Origin: Buchnera aphidicola (Drepanosiphum platanoidis)
GTDB lineage: Bacteria > Pseudomonadota > Gammaproteobacteria > Enterobacterales > Enterobacteriaceae
Assembly (NCBI RefSeq): GCF_964020165.1
Contig: NZ_OZ026537.1
Location: 385,228-449,227, forward strand
Reading direction: 5' to 3'
DNA: 64,000 nt
The translations under genes and the position numbers were made by a program. Of this stretch, positions 37,971 through 48,624 are shown in pieces. The notes beneath the pieces are model-generated. The model was not told the origin of the DNA. It saw only the letters and a program-made list of their open reading frames with translations, and ran no database searches. The first letter of the stretch is position 1, and each line of letters opens with the position of its first letter.

Positions 37971-40412
37971 TTATATTATTTTTAATAAATCAGTGAATAT
38001 TCCTGATGCTGTTACAGATTTTCCAGCACCATAACCTCTTATTACTAAAGGTTTAGGTTGATAATATTTAGTATAGAAAGAAAAAGCATTTTCTCCATCT
38101 TTTATATCATATAATGGATCTTTTTTTTTTATTTTAATTAATTTTACTTGAGAAATTTTATTTTTATCAATTTCTCCAATAATCTTTAGTTTTGTTTTAT
38201 TATTTTTAGATTTTATAATTTTTTCATGAAAAAAATTATCAAGTTTTTTTATATTTTGCAAAAATTTTTCAACATTTCCTGATGCATTAAAATTAATAGG
38301 TAAAATAGGTTGTATTTTAATGTCTTTTAGTTCTAAAGAACATCCTATTTCTCTAGATAAAATTAATAATTTTCTAGCAACGTCAATTCCAGATAAATCT
38401 TCTCTAGGATTTGGCTCTGTTAAACCTTTTAAATATGCTTTTTTTACTGCTTCAGAGAATTTTACTCCATGTTCCATTTCTCCAAAAATATATGATAATG
38501 ATCCTGATAATATTCCTCTAAATTTAATTAATTTATCACCTGTATTTTGTAAAGATTGAAGAGTTTGAATAATAGGAAGACCTCCCCCTACATTTGTTTC
38601 ATATAAAAATTTTAATTTTTTTTTGTTTGATTGATAACGAATTTTTTTGTAATATTCAAAATTTCCAGTATTAGCTTTTTTATTAGATGTAATAATATTT
38701 AATCCTAATTTTAAAAATTTTATATATTTTTTAGAAATTGTATTGCTAGAGGTGCAATCTATAACAACTGTATTTAAAAATTTTTTTTTTTTTAATATTT
38801 TTATAAAATTTTTAAAATAAAAAAATTTTTTATTTTTTTTAAATTTTTTTTTCCAATTTTTTAAATTAATGCCTTTTTTTTTAAACAATATTTTTTTAGA
38901 ATTTAAAATTCCCAAAATATTTATTTTAATATTTTTATTTTTTAAACTTTTATTTTCTGAATAGATTTGATCTAATAAAGTAGATCCTATTTTTCCTACT
39001 CCAATTAATAAAACATTAATAGTGTGTTTTTTATAAAAAATTGATGAATATATTTTTCTTATCGTTTTAATATAATTTTTTTTCTTAACTATAAGATTAA
39101 AAACATTTTTAATATTTTTATTATTAAAAAATATTTTTTTTTTAAAAAAGTTTATATATGAATATATTTTACTTATTATTAAAAAATTATTTTTTTTAAA
39201 TTTTGTTAAAATTGATATTAAGGCAAAATTATTTTTTATACTTATCTTAGATTTTTTTGTAAAGTTAAGAATATTTTTATTTTTTAATATTTTTTGTTTT
39301 ATTATTTTAGAATATTTTTTTTTATATATGAATATTAGTTTTAATAAATTTTTTTTTATTTTCTTAAAAATAAATGAAATATTATGTTTTTTTATTTTTT
39401 TTAAAACAAGATAAGAAAACTTTTTAAAATTATTTTTAGAAAAAAATTTAATTTTTAAGAGTTTTATTTTATTATTTATAGCAATTCCAAAAAAATTTTT
39501 TTTATTTTTATAAGAAATTTTTTTTATTTTAGTTCCTTTACATTTTTTATTAAAAGTATTTTTAACTATACAAGGAATATTGAATTTTTTTAAAGGAAAG
39601 ATAGTTTTTGGGTGAATAATTTTTGCGCCTAATTTTGAAAAATTTATTGCATTTTTATATGATATTTTTTTAATTAGTTTAGATTTAGGAATGATTTTAG
39701 GATCACATGAATATACTCCATCAACATCTGTCCAAATTTCGCATTTTTTTGCTTGAATACAGACAGAAAGTACAGAAGCTGAATAGTCTGATCCATTTCG
39801 ACCTAAAGTCGTTTTATTTTTGTTTTTATCACCTGCTATAAATCCTGGCATTAAGGTAATGATATTTTTTTTAATTTTAAAATTTTTAAAGTTATTTTTA
39901 GATTTTTTTATATTAATAATTTTTTTTGAAGAATTTTTTGTAATTATAAAAAATTTTTCTGGTTTTAATACTGTAGTATTAAATTTTTGTGCTGTAAAAA
40001 TATTTTTCATGATTAAAACTGAAAAATATTCTCCCATACTTGAAATTTCAGCATATGTTTTATTTGAAAACTTTTTATTTTTTTTAATTTTATTTAATAA
40101 ATTTTTTAAAATTAAAAATTTTTTTTTAGATTTTTTTAAAATTTTTTTTATTTTTATATTTGTATCAATTTTAAAAATATTTTTTATTATTTTTTTTATT
40201 TTTTTTTTTATTTTTTTTATTATTATTTTAAAATTTTTTTTTATAATAGATTGTTTAATCGTTTGAATTAAATAATTTGTTATTTTATGAGGAGCAGATA
40301 ATACGATTGCAACAGTATAATTTTTATTTTTTTTTTTTATTATTTTAAATACTTTATAAAAATTTTTTGCATTAGATAATGATGTTCCACCAAATTTCAT
40401 TACACAAATCAT
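37971..40412 (-). CDS. thrA: Bifunctional aspartokinase I / homoserine dehydrogenase I
   Basis: Fused first and third steps of threonine synthesis. It has 813 aa (E. coli 820). The kinase start MKFGGTSLSNAKN, TLGRNGSDYSASVLS and WTDVDGVYSCDP are intact. So is the dehydrogenase part (about residues 465-813): INVLLIGVGKIGSTLLDQI, TSNKKAN, ETNVGGGLPIIQTLQSL, GILSGSLSYIFGEME, GLTEPNPREDLSGIDVARK. Two stretches are eroded to Lys/Ile/Asn-rich sequence: residues ~55-110 in the kinase domain, and ~290-460, which in E. coli carry the ACT regulatory domains. No Thr/Ile-rich leader peptide or attenuator is visible upstream. Confidence 0.97.
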   Translation of the reverse strand: MICVMKFGGTSLSNAKNFYKVFKIIKKKNKNYTVAIVLSAPHKITNYLIQTIKQSIIKKNFKIIIKKIKKKIKKIIKNIFKIDTNIKIKKILKKSKKKFLILKNLLNKIKKNKKFSNKTYAEISSMGEYFSVLIMKNIFTAQKFNTTVLKPEKFFIITKNSSKKIINIKKSKNNFKNFKIKKNIITLMPGFIAGDKNKNKTTLGRNGSDYSASVLSVCIQAKKCEIWTDVDGVYSCDPKIIPKSKLIKKISYKNAINFSKLGAKIIHPKTIFPLKKFNIPCIVKNTFNKKCKGTKIKKISYKNKKNFFGIAINNKIKLLKIKFFSKNNFKKFSYLVLKKIKKHNISFIFKKIKKNLLKLIFIYKKKYSKIIKQKILKNKNILNFTKKSKISIKNNFALISILTKFKKNNFLIISKIYSYINFFKKKIFFNNKNIKNVFNLIVKKKNYIKTIRKIYSSIFYKKHTINVLLIGVGKIGSTLLDQIYSENKSLKNKNIKINILGILNSKKILFKKKGINLKNWKKKFKKNKKFFYFKNFIKILKKKKFLNTVVIDCTSSNTISKKYIKFLKLGLNIITSNKKANTGNFEYYKKIRYQSNKKKLKFLYETNVGGGLPIIQTLQSLQNTGDKLIKFRGILSGSLSYIFGEMEHGVKFSEAVKKAYLKGLTEPNPREDLSGIDVARKLLILSREIGCSLELKDIKIQPILPINFNASGNVEKFLQNIKKLDNFFHEKIIKSKNNKTKLKIIGEIDKNKISQVKLIKIKKKDPLYDIKDGENAFSFYTKYYQPKPLVIRGYGAGKSVTASGIFTDLLKII

Positions 40413-40787
40413 AATTTTTCCTTTTATATTAATTTAAAATTTTTTTATTATTTAAATTTTTAATTTAGTGAAATATTGTAATTGATATTATACTAATTTA
40501 TTTTTTTTAACAATTAAAACTAAATTAAGTTTTTATATTTGTGAATTTTTTTTAAATTAAAATTTTTTTGTATATTATTTATTTTGATAATTTAAAAAAA
40601 ATTATTTGTACAATATATATATTTTTTACATTTTAAAAATTTTTTGAAATATTATAAATTTTTTTATTTAATTTAAAATTTTTTAAAAAATTATATATTT
40701 AAAATTTTTATATTTTATATTAGAAGTTTTTTATAGTTATTTTAAAATTTTTAAATTTTTAATTTTTTTAGTATTAATTTTTTATGA
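40413..40787. other. Divergent intergenic region thrA / truA
   Basis: 375 bp of A/T-rich DNA containing the candidate thrA promoter at 40487-40513 on the minus strand. There is no leader peptide rich in Thr or Ile codons and no attenuator hairpin before thrA. Other Buchnera carry genes such as panB and panC nearby, from memory; none is visible. Confidence 0.5.
40487..40513 (-). promoter_or_regulatory. Candidate thrABC promoter
   Basis: On the minus strand a perfect TATAAT (complement of 40487-40492) lies about 75 nt upstream of the thrA ATG. TTGTTA (complement of 40508-40513) is a possible -35 with a short 15-nt spacer. A/T-rich DNA makes chance -10 boxes common, so support is moderate at best. 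Confidence 0.4.
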
Positions 40788-41558
40788 ATGGAAATAAATA
40801 ATATTATTATGAAACTATCTTTAAAACTAATGTACCAAGGTACTAATTATTATGGATGGGAAAGTCAAATTAAAAATTTTTCTATTAAAAATATTGTAGA
40901 AAATGCTATTTCTAAAATAGCTAATCATCCAGTAATAATTTTTTGTGCAGGAAGAACAGATTCTGGAGTGCATGCTTTATCTCAAATTATACATTTTAAA
41001 ACTAAATCTTTTAGAAAAAATTATTTTTGGTTAAAAGGTATTAATCATTTTTTACCAAAAGATATTGTAGTGTTATGGGTTAAAAAAGTATCAGAAAATT
41101 TCCATGCTAGACATTCAGCTATTTCTAGAAGTTATAGATATATTATTTATAACACTAATATACAAAATCCTTTTTTAAATAATTTTTCTTTTAAAGTAAA
41201 TAATATTTTAGACACAAAAGAAATGAATTATGCCGCTCAATATTTATTAGGTGAGCATAATTTTAGTACTTTTAGAGCATCAAAATGTCAATCTTTAAGC
41301 GTATTTAGAAAAATTTACTATATAAAAGTATATAAATTTAATGTTTATTTTATTTATATAGACATTACTGCTAATGCTTTTTTATATAAAATGGTTAGAA
41401 ATATTATTGGTTCTTTACTTCAAATAGGATTAAAAAAAAAAAAAAAACATTGGATTTTAGAAATATTAAATATGAAAAATAGAATTTTTGCAGGTCCAAC
41501 TGTTCCAGCTAAAGGTTTATATTTATTTTCTGTAAAATATCCTAAAATTTATTTATAA
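40788..41558 (+). CDS. truA: tRNA pseudouridine synthase A
   Basis: Makes pseudouridine at positions 38-40 in the anticodon arm of tRNAs. It has 256 aa (E. coli 270). The catalytic Asp is in FCAGRTDSGVHAL, near residue 60. RSYRYIIYN, FRASKCQS and ANAFLYKMVRNIIGSLLQIG are conserved. A 15-nt A run (41432-41446) lies in the coding sequence and encodes a Lys stretch. Two ATGs are in frame (40788 and 40809); the first lacks an obvious ribosome-binding site, so the start is uncertain by seven codons. Confidence 0.96.
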   Translation: MEINNIIMKLSLKLMYQGTNYYGWESQIKNFSIKNIVENAISKIANHPVIIFCAGRTDSGVHALSQIIHFKTKSFRKNYFWLKGINHFLPKDIVVLWVKKVSENFHARHSAISRSYRYIIYNTNIQNPFLNNFSFKVNNILDTKEMNYAAQYLLGEHNFSTFRASKCQSLSVFRKIYYIKVYKFNVYFIYIDITANAFLYKMVRNIIGSLLQIGLKKKKKHWILEILNMKNRIFAGPTVPAKGLYLFSVKYPKIYL

Positions 41559-41679
41559 ATTTTAATGTTTTTAATTAAATTAATAAAAATTTTTAAATTT
41601 AATATTTTTATTTAAATTTTAAAAAATATTTTATAATGATAATAAACAAATTTACAAATTTTTAACGTGAGAAATTAAA

Positions 41680-44358
41680 ATGTTATTCAAGTATTTTAAA
41701 AATTTTTTTATTAGCAGAAACGAAAAAATTTTAAATAAATTATATAAAATTGTAGAAAAAATTAATCTTTTAGAATCTAAATATCAGAAATATTCAGACA
41801 AAGAATTAAAAAATCAAACTTTTATTTTTAAAAATGAATTAAAAAAAAAAAAAAGTTTAAATGATATTTTAATAGAATCTTATGCTGTAGTTAGAGAATC
41901 AAGTAAAAGAGTATTTGGAATGCGTCATTTTGATGTTCAATTATTAGGAGGAATTGTTTTGCATCAAAATTGTATTGCTGAAATGAAAACAGGAGAAGGA
42001 AAAACATTAACTTCTACTTTACCAATATATTTAAATTCTTTAGAAGGGAAAGGAGTTCATGTTGTTACAATGAATGATTATTTAGCTAAAAGAGATGCAG
42101 AAAAAAATCAAGAATTATTCAATTTCTTAGGATTAACAGTTGGTTTAAATTCTTCAAATATTTCTATAAAGTTAAAACAAAAAGCATATAATTCAGATAT
42201 TACTTATGGGACAAATAATGAATATGGATTTGATTATTTAAGAGATAATATGATTTTTCATAAAAAAAATAGAATACAACGTAATTTAAATTATGCTTTA
42301 ATTGATGAAGTAGATTCTATTTTAATAGATGAATCAAGAACTCCTTTAATTATTTCAGGAGAAGCTAAAGAAAGTGCTGAATTATATAATAAAATTAATT
42401 TTATAGTTAAACATTTAATAGAACAAAAAAAAGGAGATTCTTATGATTTTTCTGGAGGAGATTTTTCTATTGATGAAAAATCTAGACAAATTTATTTAAC
42501 TGAAAAAGGTTTAACAAAAGTAGAAAATTTATTAATAAAAAATAAAATTTTGAAAATGAATGAATCTTTATATTCATTAAAAAATTTAAAATTAATGCAT
42601 TATATAATTTCTGCTTTAAAAGCTCATAAATTATTCATTAAAAATATAGATTATTTAGTAAAAAATAATGAAATTATAGTTGTAGATGAGCATACTGGAA
42701 GAATTGTTAAAGGAAGACGATGGTCTGAAGGTTTACATCAATCCATAGAAGCAAAAGAGAAAGTTCCTATTAATAATGAGAATAAAACATTAGCTTCTAT
42801 AACATTTCAAAATTATTTTAGATTATATCAAAAATTATCTGGTATGACAGGAACAGCAAAAACTGAATCTTTTGAATTTTATAACATTTATAATTTAGAT
42901 ACAGTAGTAATACCAACTCATACTCCTATGATTAGAAAAGATTATTCAGATGTAATTTTTCTTACTGAAAAAGAAAAATTAGAAGCTATCATTAAAGATA
43001 TAAAAAAATGTGTATTAAAAAAACAGCCAGTTTTAGTTGGAACAATTTCTATAGAAAAATCAGAAAAAATTTCATTTCAATTAAAAAAAAATGGTATTAA
43101 ACATAATGTTTTAAATGCAAAATTTCATGATCAAGAAGCTAAAATTATATCGCAAGCTGGAAGTCTGGGAGCTGTTACTATTGCAACTAATATGGCTGGA
43201 AGAGGAACGGATATAGTTCTAGGAGGAGCCTTAAATATTAAAAATTTTTCTACGAAAAAAGCACAAATAAAAAAAAATTTAAAAAAATATTTAAAAAAAA
43301 AAAAAAAATGGAAAAAATTTCATAGTTTAGTTTTATCTGTTGGAGGTTTGCATGTAATTGGAACAGAGAGACATGAATCTAGAAGAATCGATAATCAACT
43401 AAGAGGAAGAGCTGGTCGTCAAGGAGACATAGGTTCATCTAGATTTTACATTTCTATGGAAGATTTTTTAATGAGAATTTTTATATCTGATAATATAATT
43501 TTTTTACTAAGAAAATTAGGTATGAAATATGGAGATTCTATTCAACATAGTTGGGTAAATAAAGCAATTGCTAATGCTCAAAAAAAAGTAGAAATTAGAA
43601 ATTTTGAAATGCGAAAACAACTTTTAGAATATGATAATGTAATAAATGAACAAAGAAAAGTTATTTATGCTCAAAGAAATAATTTAATTAATAGTAATGA
43701 TATTACTAAAATAATTAGAAAAATTTCTAAAGATGTTTTTTGTAATTTTCTAAATAAATTTTTTAATGATAAAAAATATAAATATTATTCTAAAGAAATT
43801 TTTTTAAAAAATATTGAAAATTCTTTAAAAAAAAATTTTGATCTTCAGTGTTCATTTAATTTTTTTCATATAAAGAAAAATATTTTTTTAGAAAAAAATA
43901 ATATATTGAAATTAATTATAGAAAATTTTAAGTTAAAACAATTAAATCAAGAAAGTTTAATTGGAAAAAAAAATATTAGATCTTTAGAAATAAATATAAT
44001 GTTATCTTCTTTAGATATTTTCTGGCAGGATCATTTGTCTTCTATGGATTATTTAAAACAAGGTATTAACTTAAGAGGATATGCTCAAAAAGATCCTATC
44101 CAAGAATATAAAAAAGAGTCTTTTTTAATATTTTCTGAAATGTTAGATTTAATTAAATATGATGTTATTAAAAAAATTAGTTTATTAAAAATAAATAGTA
44201 AAAATTTTTTAATTGATTTAAAAAATTTAAAAAAAAAAATTAAATTTTATTATGAAAAAACTAAAAAAAATGATAATTTTTTTGTTTTTCAAAGAAATAA
44301 ATTATGTTTTTGTAATTCTGGAAAAAAATATAAACATTGTCATGGAGTTTTTAAGTAA
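41680..44358 (+). CDS. secA: Preprotein translocase ATPase SecA
   Basis: Motor that pushes preproteins through SecYEG, needed for envelope proteins such as BamA. It has 892 aa (E. coli 901). Walker A is in [13 protein letters not shown] (near residue 104), Walker B/DEAD-like in [17 protein letters not shown], and motif VI region in [15 protein letters not shown]. The C-terminal zinc finger survives as [14 protein letters not shown], although the linker before it is shortened and Lys-rich. A 16-nt A run at 43293-43308 encodes a Lys stretch in motor domain 2. Confidence 0.98.
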   Translation: MLFKYFKNFFISRNEKILNKLYKIVEKINLLESKYQKYSDKELKNQTFIFKNELKKKKSLNDILIESYAVVRESSKRVFGMRHFDVQLLGGIVLHQNCIAEMKTGEGKTLTSTLPIYLNSLEGKGVHVVTMNDYLAKRDAEKNQELFNFLGLTVGLNSSNISIKLKQKAYNSDITYGTNNEYGFDYLRDNMIFHKKNRIQRNLNYALIDEVDSILIDESRTPLIISGEAKESAELYNKINFIVKHLIEQKKGDSYDFSGGDFSIDEKSRQIYLTEKGLTKVENLLIKNKILKMNESLYSLKNLKLMHYIISALKAHKLFIKNIDYLVKNNEIIVVDEHTGRIVKGRRWSEGLHQSIEAKEKVPINNENKTLASITFQNYFRLYQKLSGMTGTAKTESFEFYNIYNLDTVVIPTHTPMIRKDYSDVIFLTEKEKLEAIIKDIKKCVLKKQPVLVGTISIEKSEKISFQLKKNGIKHNVLNAKFHDQEAKIISQAGSLGAVTIATNMAGRGTDIVLGGALNIKNFSTKKAQIKKNLKKYLKKKKKWKKFHSLVLSVGGLHVIGTERHESRRIDNQLRGRAGRQGDIGSSRFYISMEDFLMRIFISDNIIFLLRKLGMKYGDSIQHSWVNKAIANAQKKVEIRNFEMRKQLLEYDNVINEQRKVIYAQRNNLINSNDITKIIRKISKDVFCNFLNKFFNDKKYKYYSKEIFLKNIENSLKKNFDLQCSFNFFHIKKNIFLEKNNILKLIIENFKLKQLNQESLIGKKNIRSLEINIMLSSLDIFWQDHLSSMDYLKQGINLRGYAQKDPIQEYKKESFLIFSEMLDLIKYDVIKKISLLKINSKNFLIDLKNLKKKIKFYYEKTKKNDNFFVFQRNKLCFCNSGKKYKHCHGVFK

Positions 44359-44553
44359 ATTTGTTTTAAAAAAATATTTTTATAATGATTTTTAAATGAT
44401 GAAGTAATACAATAAAAGTAATAAAATATATAATTAAAATAATTTTTTTTTATTTGTTCTTATTAAAATAAATTTTTTAAATCTTTTAATATTTAATTTA
44501 TATTTACACAAATTTAAAAAATTTATTTTTTTATTCATAATTAAGGAAAACAA

Positions 44554-47220
44554 ATGTCTAAAGATAAATATAAAAAAAATGATTTAGATTTAGAAACAAA
44601 AGAATGGTTAGAATCTATTAGATTAGTAATTAAAAAAGATGGACTAAAAAGAGCTAATTTTTTAATAAATTTTATTTTAAAAAAATTTAAGCTGTTAAAA
44701 ATAAAAAATTTTAAAAATTTTTTAATAAGTGATTATATTAATACTATTTCTGCAGATAAAGAAGTAGAATATCCAGGAAATATTGAAATAGAAGAAAAAA
44801 TTTGTTCTGCTGTACGTTGGAATGCTTTAATGATGGTTTTAAAAGCTTCTCAAAAAAATTTAGAATTAGGGGGTCATTTATCCTCTTTTCAGTCCTCAGC
44901 AAATATATATGAAGTTTTTTTTAATCATTTTTTTAAAACAAATGATTCTCATGAAAAAAGAGATATTATTTATTTTCAAGGGCATATTGCTCCAGGTATT
45001 TATTCTAGAGCTTTTTTAGAGGGAAGAATTTCTGAAGAACAATTAGATAATTTTCGTCAAGAAATTCATGGAAAAGGTTTACCTTCTTACCCTCATCCAA
45101 AACTTATGCCAAATTTCTGGCAATTTCCCACAGTTTCTATGGGATTAAGTTCAGTTTGTTCGATTTATCAAGCAAAATTTTTAAAATATTTAAATAATAG
45201 AAAGTTATTAAATACTACTCTTCAGAAAGTTTATGTATTTTTAGGTGATGGAGAAATGGATGAACCAGAATCTAAAGGTTCATTAAGTATTGCTTCTAGA
45301 GAAAAATTAGACAATTTAGTTTTTATTATAAATTGCAATCTTCAAAGATTAGATGGTCCAGTTTTAGGAAATGGAAAAATTATAAATGAATTAGAAAGTG
45401 TTTTTAAAGGTTATGGTTGGGAAGTAATAAAAGTAATTTGGGGCCAAGGATGGGATAATTTGCTTAAAAAAGATTGTAATAATAAGTTAATAAAATTAAT
45501 GAATGAAACTATAGATGGAGATTATCAAACTCTCAGATCTAAAAATGGTAAATATATTAGAAAAAATTTTTTTAATCGTTATAAAGAAACAAAAAAATTA
45601 GTTAAAAATATGACTGATGAAGAGATTTGGAGCTTAGAAAGAGGAGGTCATGATTATAAAAAAATATTTAATGCTCTTAAAAAATCTGAATCTGTTAAAA
45701 ATAAACCTACTGTAATTTTGTTTCATACTGTAAAAGGTTATGGGATGGGAAAAATTGCAGAAAGTAAAAATGTTGCTCATCAAATAAAAAAGATAAATTT
45801 TTCGGATATAAAATATATACGAGATAAATTTAAAATACCTATAAAAGATGCAAATTTAAAAAATTTACCATATTTTTCTTTTAAAAAAAAATCTAAAGAA
45901 TATAAATATCTTCATAATAAAAGAAAAATTTTAGGAGGTTATGTTCCTACAAGATCAAGTAGTTTTGATATAGATTTAAAAATTCCAATATTAAATGATT
46001 TTAAATCTTTATTACAATTTTCTAAGAAAAAAATTTCTACTACTATAGCTTTTATTAGAATATTAAATATTTTATTAAATTTTATTGGTTTAAAAGAACG
46101 TATTGTTCCAATAATTGTAGATGAAGCTAGAACATTTGGAATGGAAGGTTTATTTAGAAAGTCTGGTATTTATAATTCATTAGGTCAAAAATATATTCCT
46201 CAAGATTTAGATCAATTTTTTTTTTATAAAGAAGATAAAAAAGGTCAAATTTTACAAGAAGGTATTAATGAATTAGGAGCTTCAGCTTCATGGTTAGCAG
46301 CAGCAACTTCTTATAGTACAAATAATTTTCCTATGATACCTTTTTATATTTATTATTCAATATTTGGATTTCAGAGAACAGGAGATTTATTTTGGGCAGC
46401 TGGGGATCAACAAGCTCGAGGATTTCTAATTGGAGGAACTTCGGGTCGTACAACTTTAAATGGAGAAGGATTACAACATCAAGACGGTCATAGTCATATA
46501 TATTCTTTAACAATTCCTAACTGTATTTCTTATAATCCAGCTTATACATATGAATTAGCAGTAATTATTCAAAATGGATTATTTAGAATGTATGGCAAAA
46601 ATCAAGAAAATATATATTATTATATTACAATATGCAATGAAAATTATAAAATGCCAAAATTTTTAGATTCTTTTAAAGAAGGAATTTGTAAAGGAATTTA
46701 TAAAATAGATAGTATTTCAGGGTTTAAAATAAACGTTCAATTATTAGGATCAGGATCTATTTTGAGAATAGTTAGAAAATCTGCTAAAATTTTAAAAAAA
46801 TATTGTAATATAGGATCAGATGTATACAGTGTTACCTCTTTTACTGAGTTAGCTCGAAATGGTCAAGATTGCATACGATGGAATACATTAAATCCTTTAA
46901 AAAAGAATAAAGTTCCTTATGTTCAAAAGATCATGAATAAAAATCCAGCTATTGCTGTTACTGATTACATGAAAATATATGCAGATCAAATCAGAGGATA
47001 TGTTCCATCAGTTTCATATACTGTTTTAGGGACAGATGGATATGGACGTTCTGATAGTAGAAAAAATTTACGAAAATATTTTGAAATTGATGAATATTAT
47101 ATAGTAATTACTGCATTAAATTCACTTGCTAAAATTGGAAGAATTAGTTATTCAGTAGTTTACAATTTTATTAAAAAATTTAAAATTAATTGTAATAAAA
47201 TTAACCCAAGATTAGCTTAA
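44554..47220 (+). CDS. aceE: Pyruvate dehydrogenase E1 component
   Basis: TPP-dependent decarboxylase that starts conversion of pyruvate to acetyl-CoA. It has 888 aa (E. coli 887). The TPP motif region VFLGDGEMDEPESKG, GHIAPGIYSRAFLEGR, YIPQDLDQFFFYKED and GEGLQHQDGHSH are strongly conserved. SD TAAGGAAAA is 5 nt before the ATG. It is the first gene of aceE-aceF-lpd; no pdhR is present, so the classical pyruvate-sensing repressor of E. coli is not encoded next to it. There is no decay in the core. Confidence 0.98.
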   Translation: MSKDKYKKNDLDLETKEWLESIRLVIKKDGLKRANFLINFILKKFKLLKIKNFKNFLISDYINTISADKEVEYPGNIEIEEKICSAVRWNALMMVLKASQKNLELGGHLSSFQSSANIYEVFFNHFFKTNDSHEKRDIIYFQGHIAPGIYSRAFLEGRISEEQLDNFRQEIHGKGLPSYPHPKLMPNFWQFPTVSMGLSSVCSIYQAKFLKYLNNRKLLNTTLQKVYVFLGDGEMDEPESKGSLSIASREKLDNLVFIINCNLQRLDGPVLGNGKIINELESVFKGYGWEVIKVIWGQGWDNLLKKDCNNKLIKLMNETIDGDYQTLRSKNGKYIRKNFFNRYKETKKLVKNMTDEEIWSLERGGHDYKKIFNALKKSESVKNKPTVILFHTVKGYGMGKIAESKNVAHQIKKINFSDIKYIRDKFKIPIKDANLKNLPYFSFKKKSKEYKYLHNKRKILGGYVPTRSSSFDIDLKIPILNDFKSLLQFSKKKISTTIAFIRILNILLNFIGLKERIVPIIVDEARTFGMEGLFRKSGIYNSLGQKYIPQDLDQFFFYKEDKKGQILQEGINELGASASWLAAATSYSTNNFPMIPFYIYYSIFGFQRTGDLFWAAGDQQARGFLIGGTSGRTTLNGEGLQHQDGHSHIYSLTIPNCISYNPAYTYELAVIIQNGLFRMYGKNQENIYYYITICNENYKMPKFLDSFKEGICKGIYKIDSISGFKINVQLLGSGSILRIVRKSAKILKKYCNIGSDVYSVTSFTELARNGQDCIRWNTLNPLKKNKVPYVQKIMNKNPAIAVTDYMKIYADQIRGYVPSVSYTVLGTDGYGRSDSRKNLRKYFEIDEYYIVITALNSLAKIGRISYSVVYNFIKKFKINCNKINPRLA

Positions 47221-47230
47221 AAGAGGTTCA

Positions 47231-48484
47231 ATGAAGTTTAAAATTAAAGTCCCAGATATCGGAGAAGATTTATTAGAAATAGTGGAAATTTTAGTAAAAG
47301 AAAATGATTTTATTGAAAAAAATCAACCAATAATTATTATTGAAGGACAAAAAGCTTCTATGGAAATTCCTTCTACTCAAACAGGTAAAATAAATAAAAT
47401 ATTTGTAAAAATAGGAGATAAAGTAACTACTAATTCTAATATTTTAAGTTTAAAAAAAGAAAAAAAAGTTAAAGTTGATAATAAAGATTTAAAAGATTCT
47501 AAAGAGATTATTTCAAAAAATATAAAAATTAATTCTACAAAAAAAATTAAAAAAAATATTTTTAATAATTCTTCTTTTATGTATGCATCTCCTGTTGTAA
47601 AAAGAATATCTAGAGAAAATTTTATAAATTTAAAAGAAGTAACAGGTTCCGGTAAAAATAATAGAATTATAGTAGAAGATATTTTAAAATTAATAACAAA
47701 AAAAAAATTAAACTTTTCAAATTATAAATATTTAAAATCTTCAATTAAAAATTTTTATGTGAATAAAAAAAAAATTATTTTAAAAGAAAAAGTTAAAAAT
47801 TCTATTGTTTTAAGTAATATACAAAAATTTTCTAACAAAAAATTTATAAAAAGTTGGAATACAGTTCCTCATATTACTCAATTTTATGAAGTTGATATTA
47901 CTGATTTAGAAAATTTTAGAAAAAATTATAATTTTAATTGTAAAAATAAAAATTTTAAAATTTCTTTATTAACTTTTTTAATTTTAGCGGTTTCAAAATC
48001 TTTATCTAAATATCCTAAATTTAATAGTTGCTTATCTAAAGATCAAAGTGAAATTATTTTAAATAAAAAAATTAATATAGGAATAGCTGTAAATACTGAA
48101 TTAGGAATATTAGTGCCAGTTTTAAAATCTTTAAAAAAAAAAAAGATTTTAGAAATTTCTGAAAATTTAAAAATATTAATTAAAAAAGTTCGAACTAAAA
48201 CAATTACTACCTCAGAAATGAGTCATGGAACTTTTACGATTTCAAATTTAGGAAATTTTAAAAGTAGTTTTTTTACTCCTATTATTAATATTCCAGAAGT
48301 ATCAATTTTAGGAATTTCTACTTCCATTGTAAAACCTTTATGGAATAAAAAAAAGTTTTTGCCTAGATTAGTATTACCATTATCTTTATCCTATGATCAT
48401 AGAGTAATTAATGGAGTAGATGGATCTTTGTTTATGAAATATTTAGGTAAATGTTTAAATAAATTTTATAAAATTTTATTTTAA
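47231..48484 (+). CDS. aceF: Dihydrolipoamide acetyltransferase (E2), single lipoyl domain
   Basis: Core of the pyruvate dehydrogenase complex. It has 417 aa against 630 in E. coli, because only one lipoyl domain (residues ~1-75) is present instead of three. The lipoylated Lys is K41 in EGQKASMEIP. A peripheral-subunit-binding domain follows at ~115-150 (YASPVVKRISREN ... GSGKNNRIIVEDI), then the catalytic domain ending in SLSYDHRVINGVDGS with the active-site His. Linkers are Lys/Asn-rich rather than Ala/Pro-rich. It starts 10 nt after aceE, with AGAGGT upstream. Confidence 0.97.
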   Translation: MKFKIKVPDIGEDLLEIVEILVKENDFIEKNQPIIIIEGQKASMEIPSTQTGKINKIFVKIGDKVTTNSNILSLKKEKKVKVDNKDLKDSKEIISKNIKINSTKKIKKNIFNNSSFMYASPVVKRISRENFINLKEVTGSGKNNRIIVEDILKLITKKKLNFSNYKYLKSSIKNFYVNKKKIILKEKVKNSIVLSNIQKFSNKKFIKSWNTVPHITQFYEVDITDLENFRKNYNFNCKNKNFKISLLTFLILAVSKSLSKYPKFNSCLSKDQSEIILNKKINIGIAVNTELGILVPVLKSLKKKKILEISENLKILIKKVRTKTITTSEMSHGTFTISNLGNFKSSFFTPIINIPEVSILGISTSIVKPLWNKKKFLPRLVLPLSLSYDHRVINGVDGSLFMKYLGKCLNKFYKILF

Positions 48485-48624
48485 TAAATGTAAATTTATA
48501 AAAATTTATTAAAATTTATTACTGTAATTTTATTTTTAAAGTTAATAAATTTATTTTTTAAATTATTATTTTAATATAATTTTTTAATTTTTTTAATATT
48601 TAATCTATAATAAAAAGAGAAAAT

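Noticed and set aside
39820-40266. Plus-strand ORF of 148 codons, Phe/Ile-rich, opposite thrA
   Set aside because: It mirrors the Lys/Asn-rich coding strand of the aspartokinase domain; Phe/Ile-rich antisense frames are expected from poly-A-rich genes.
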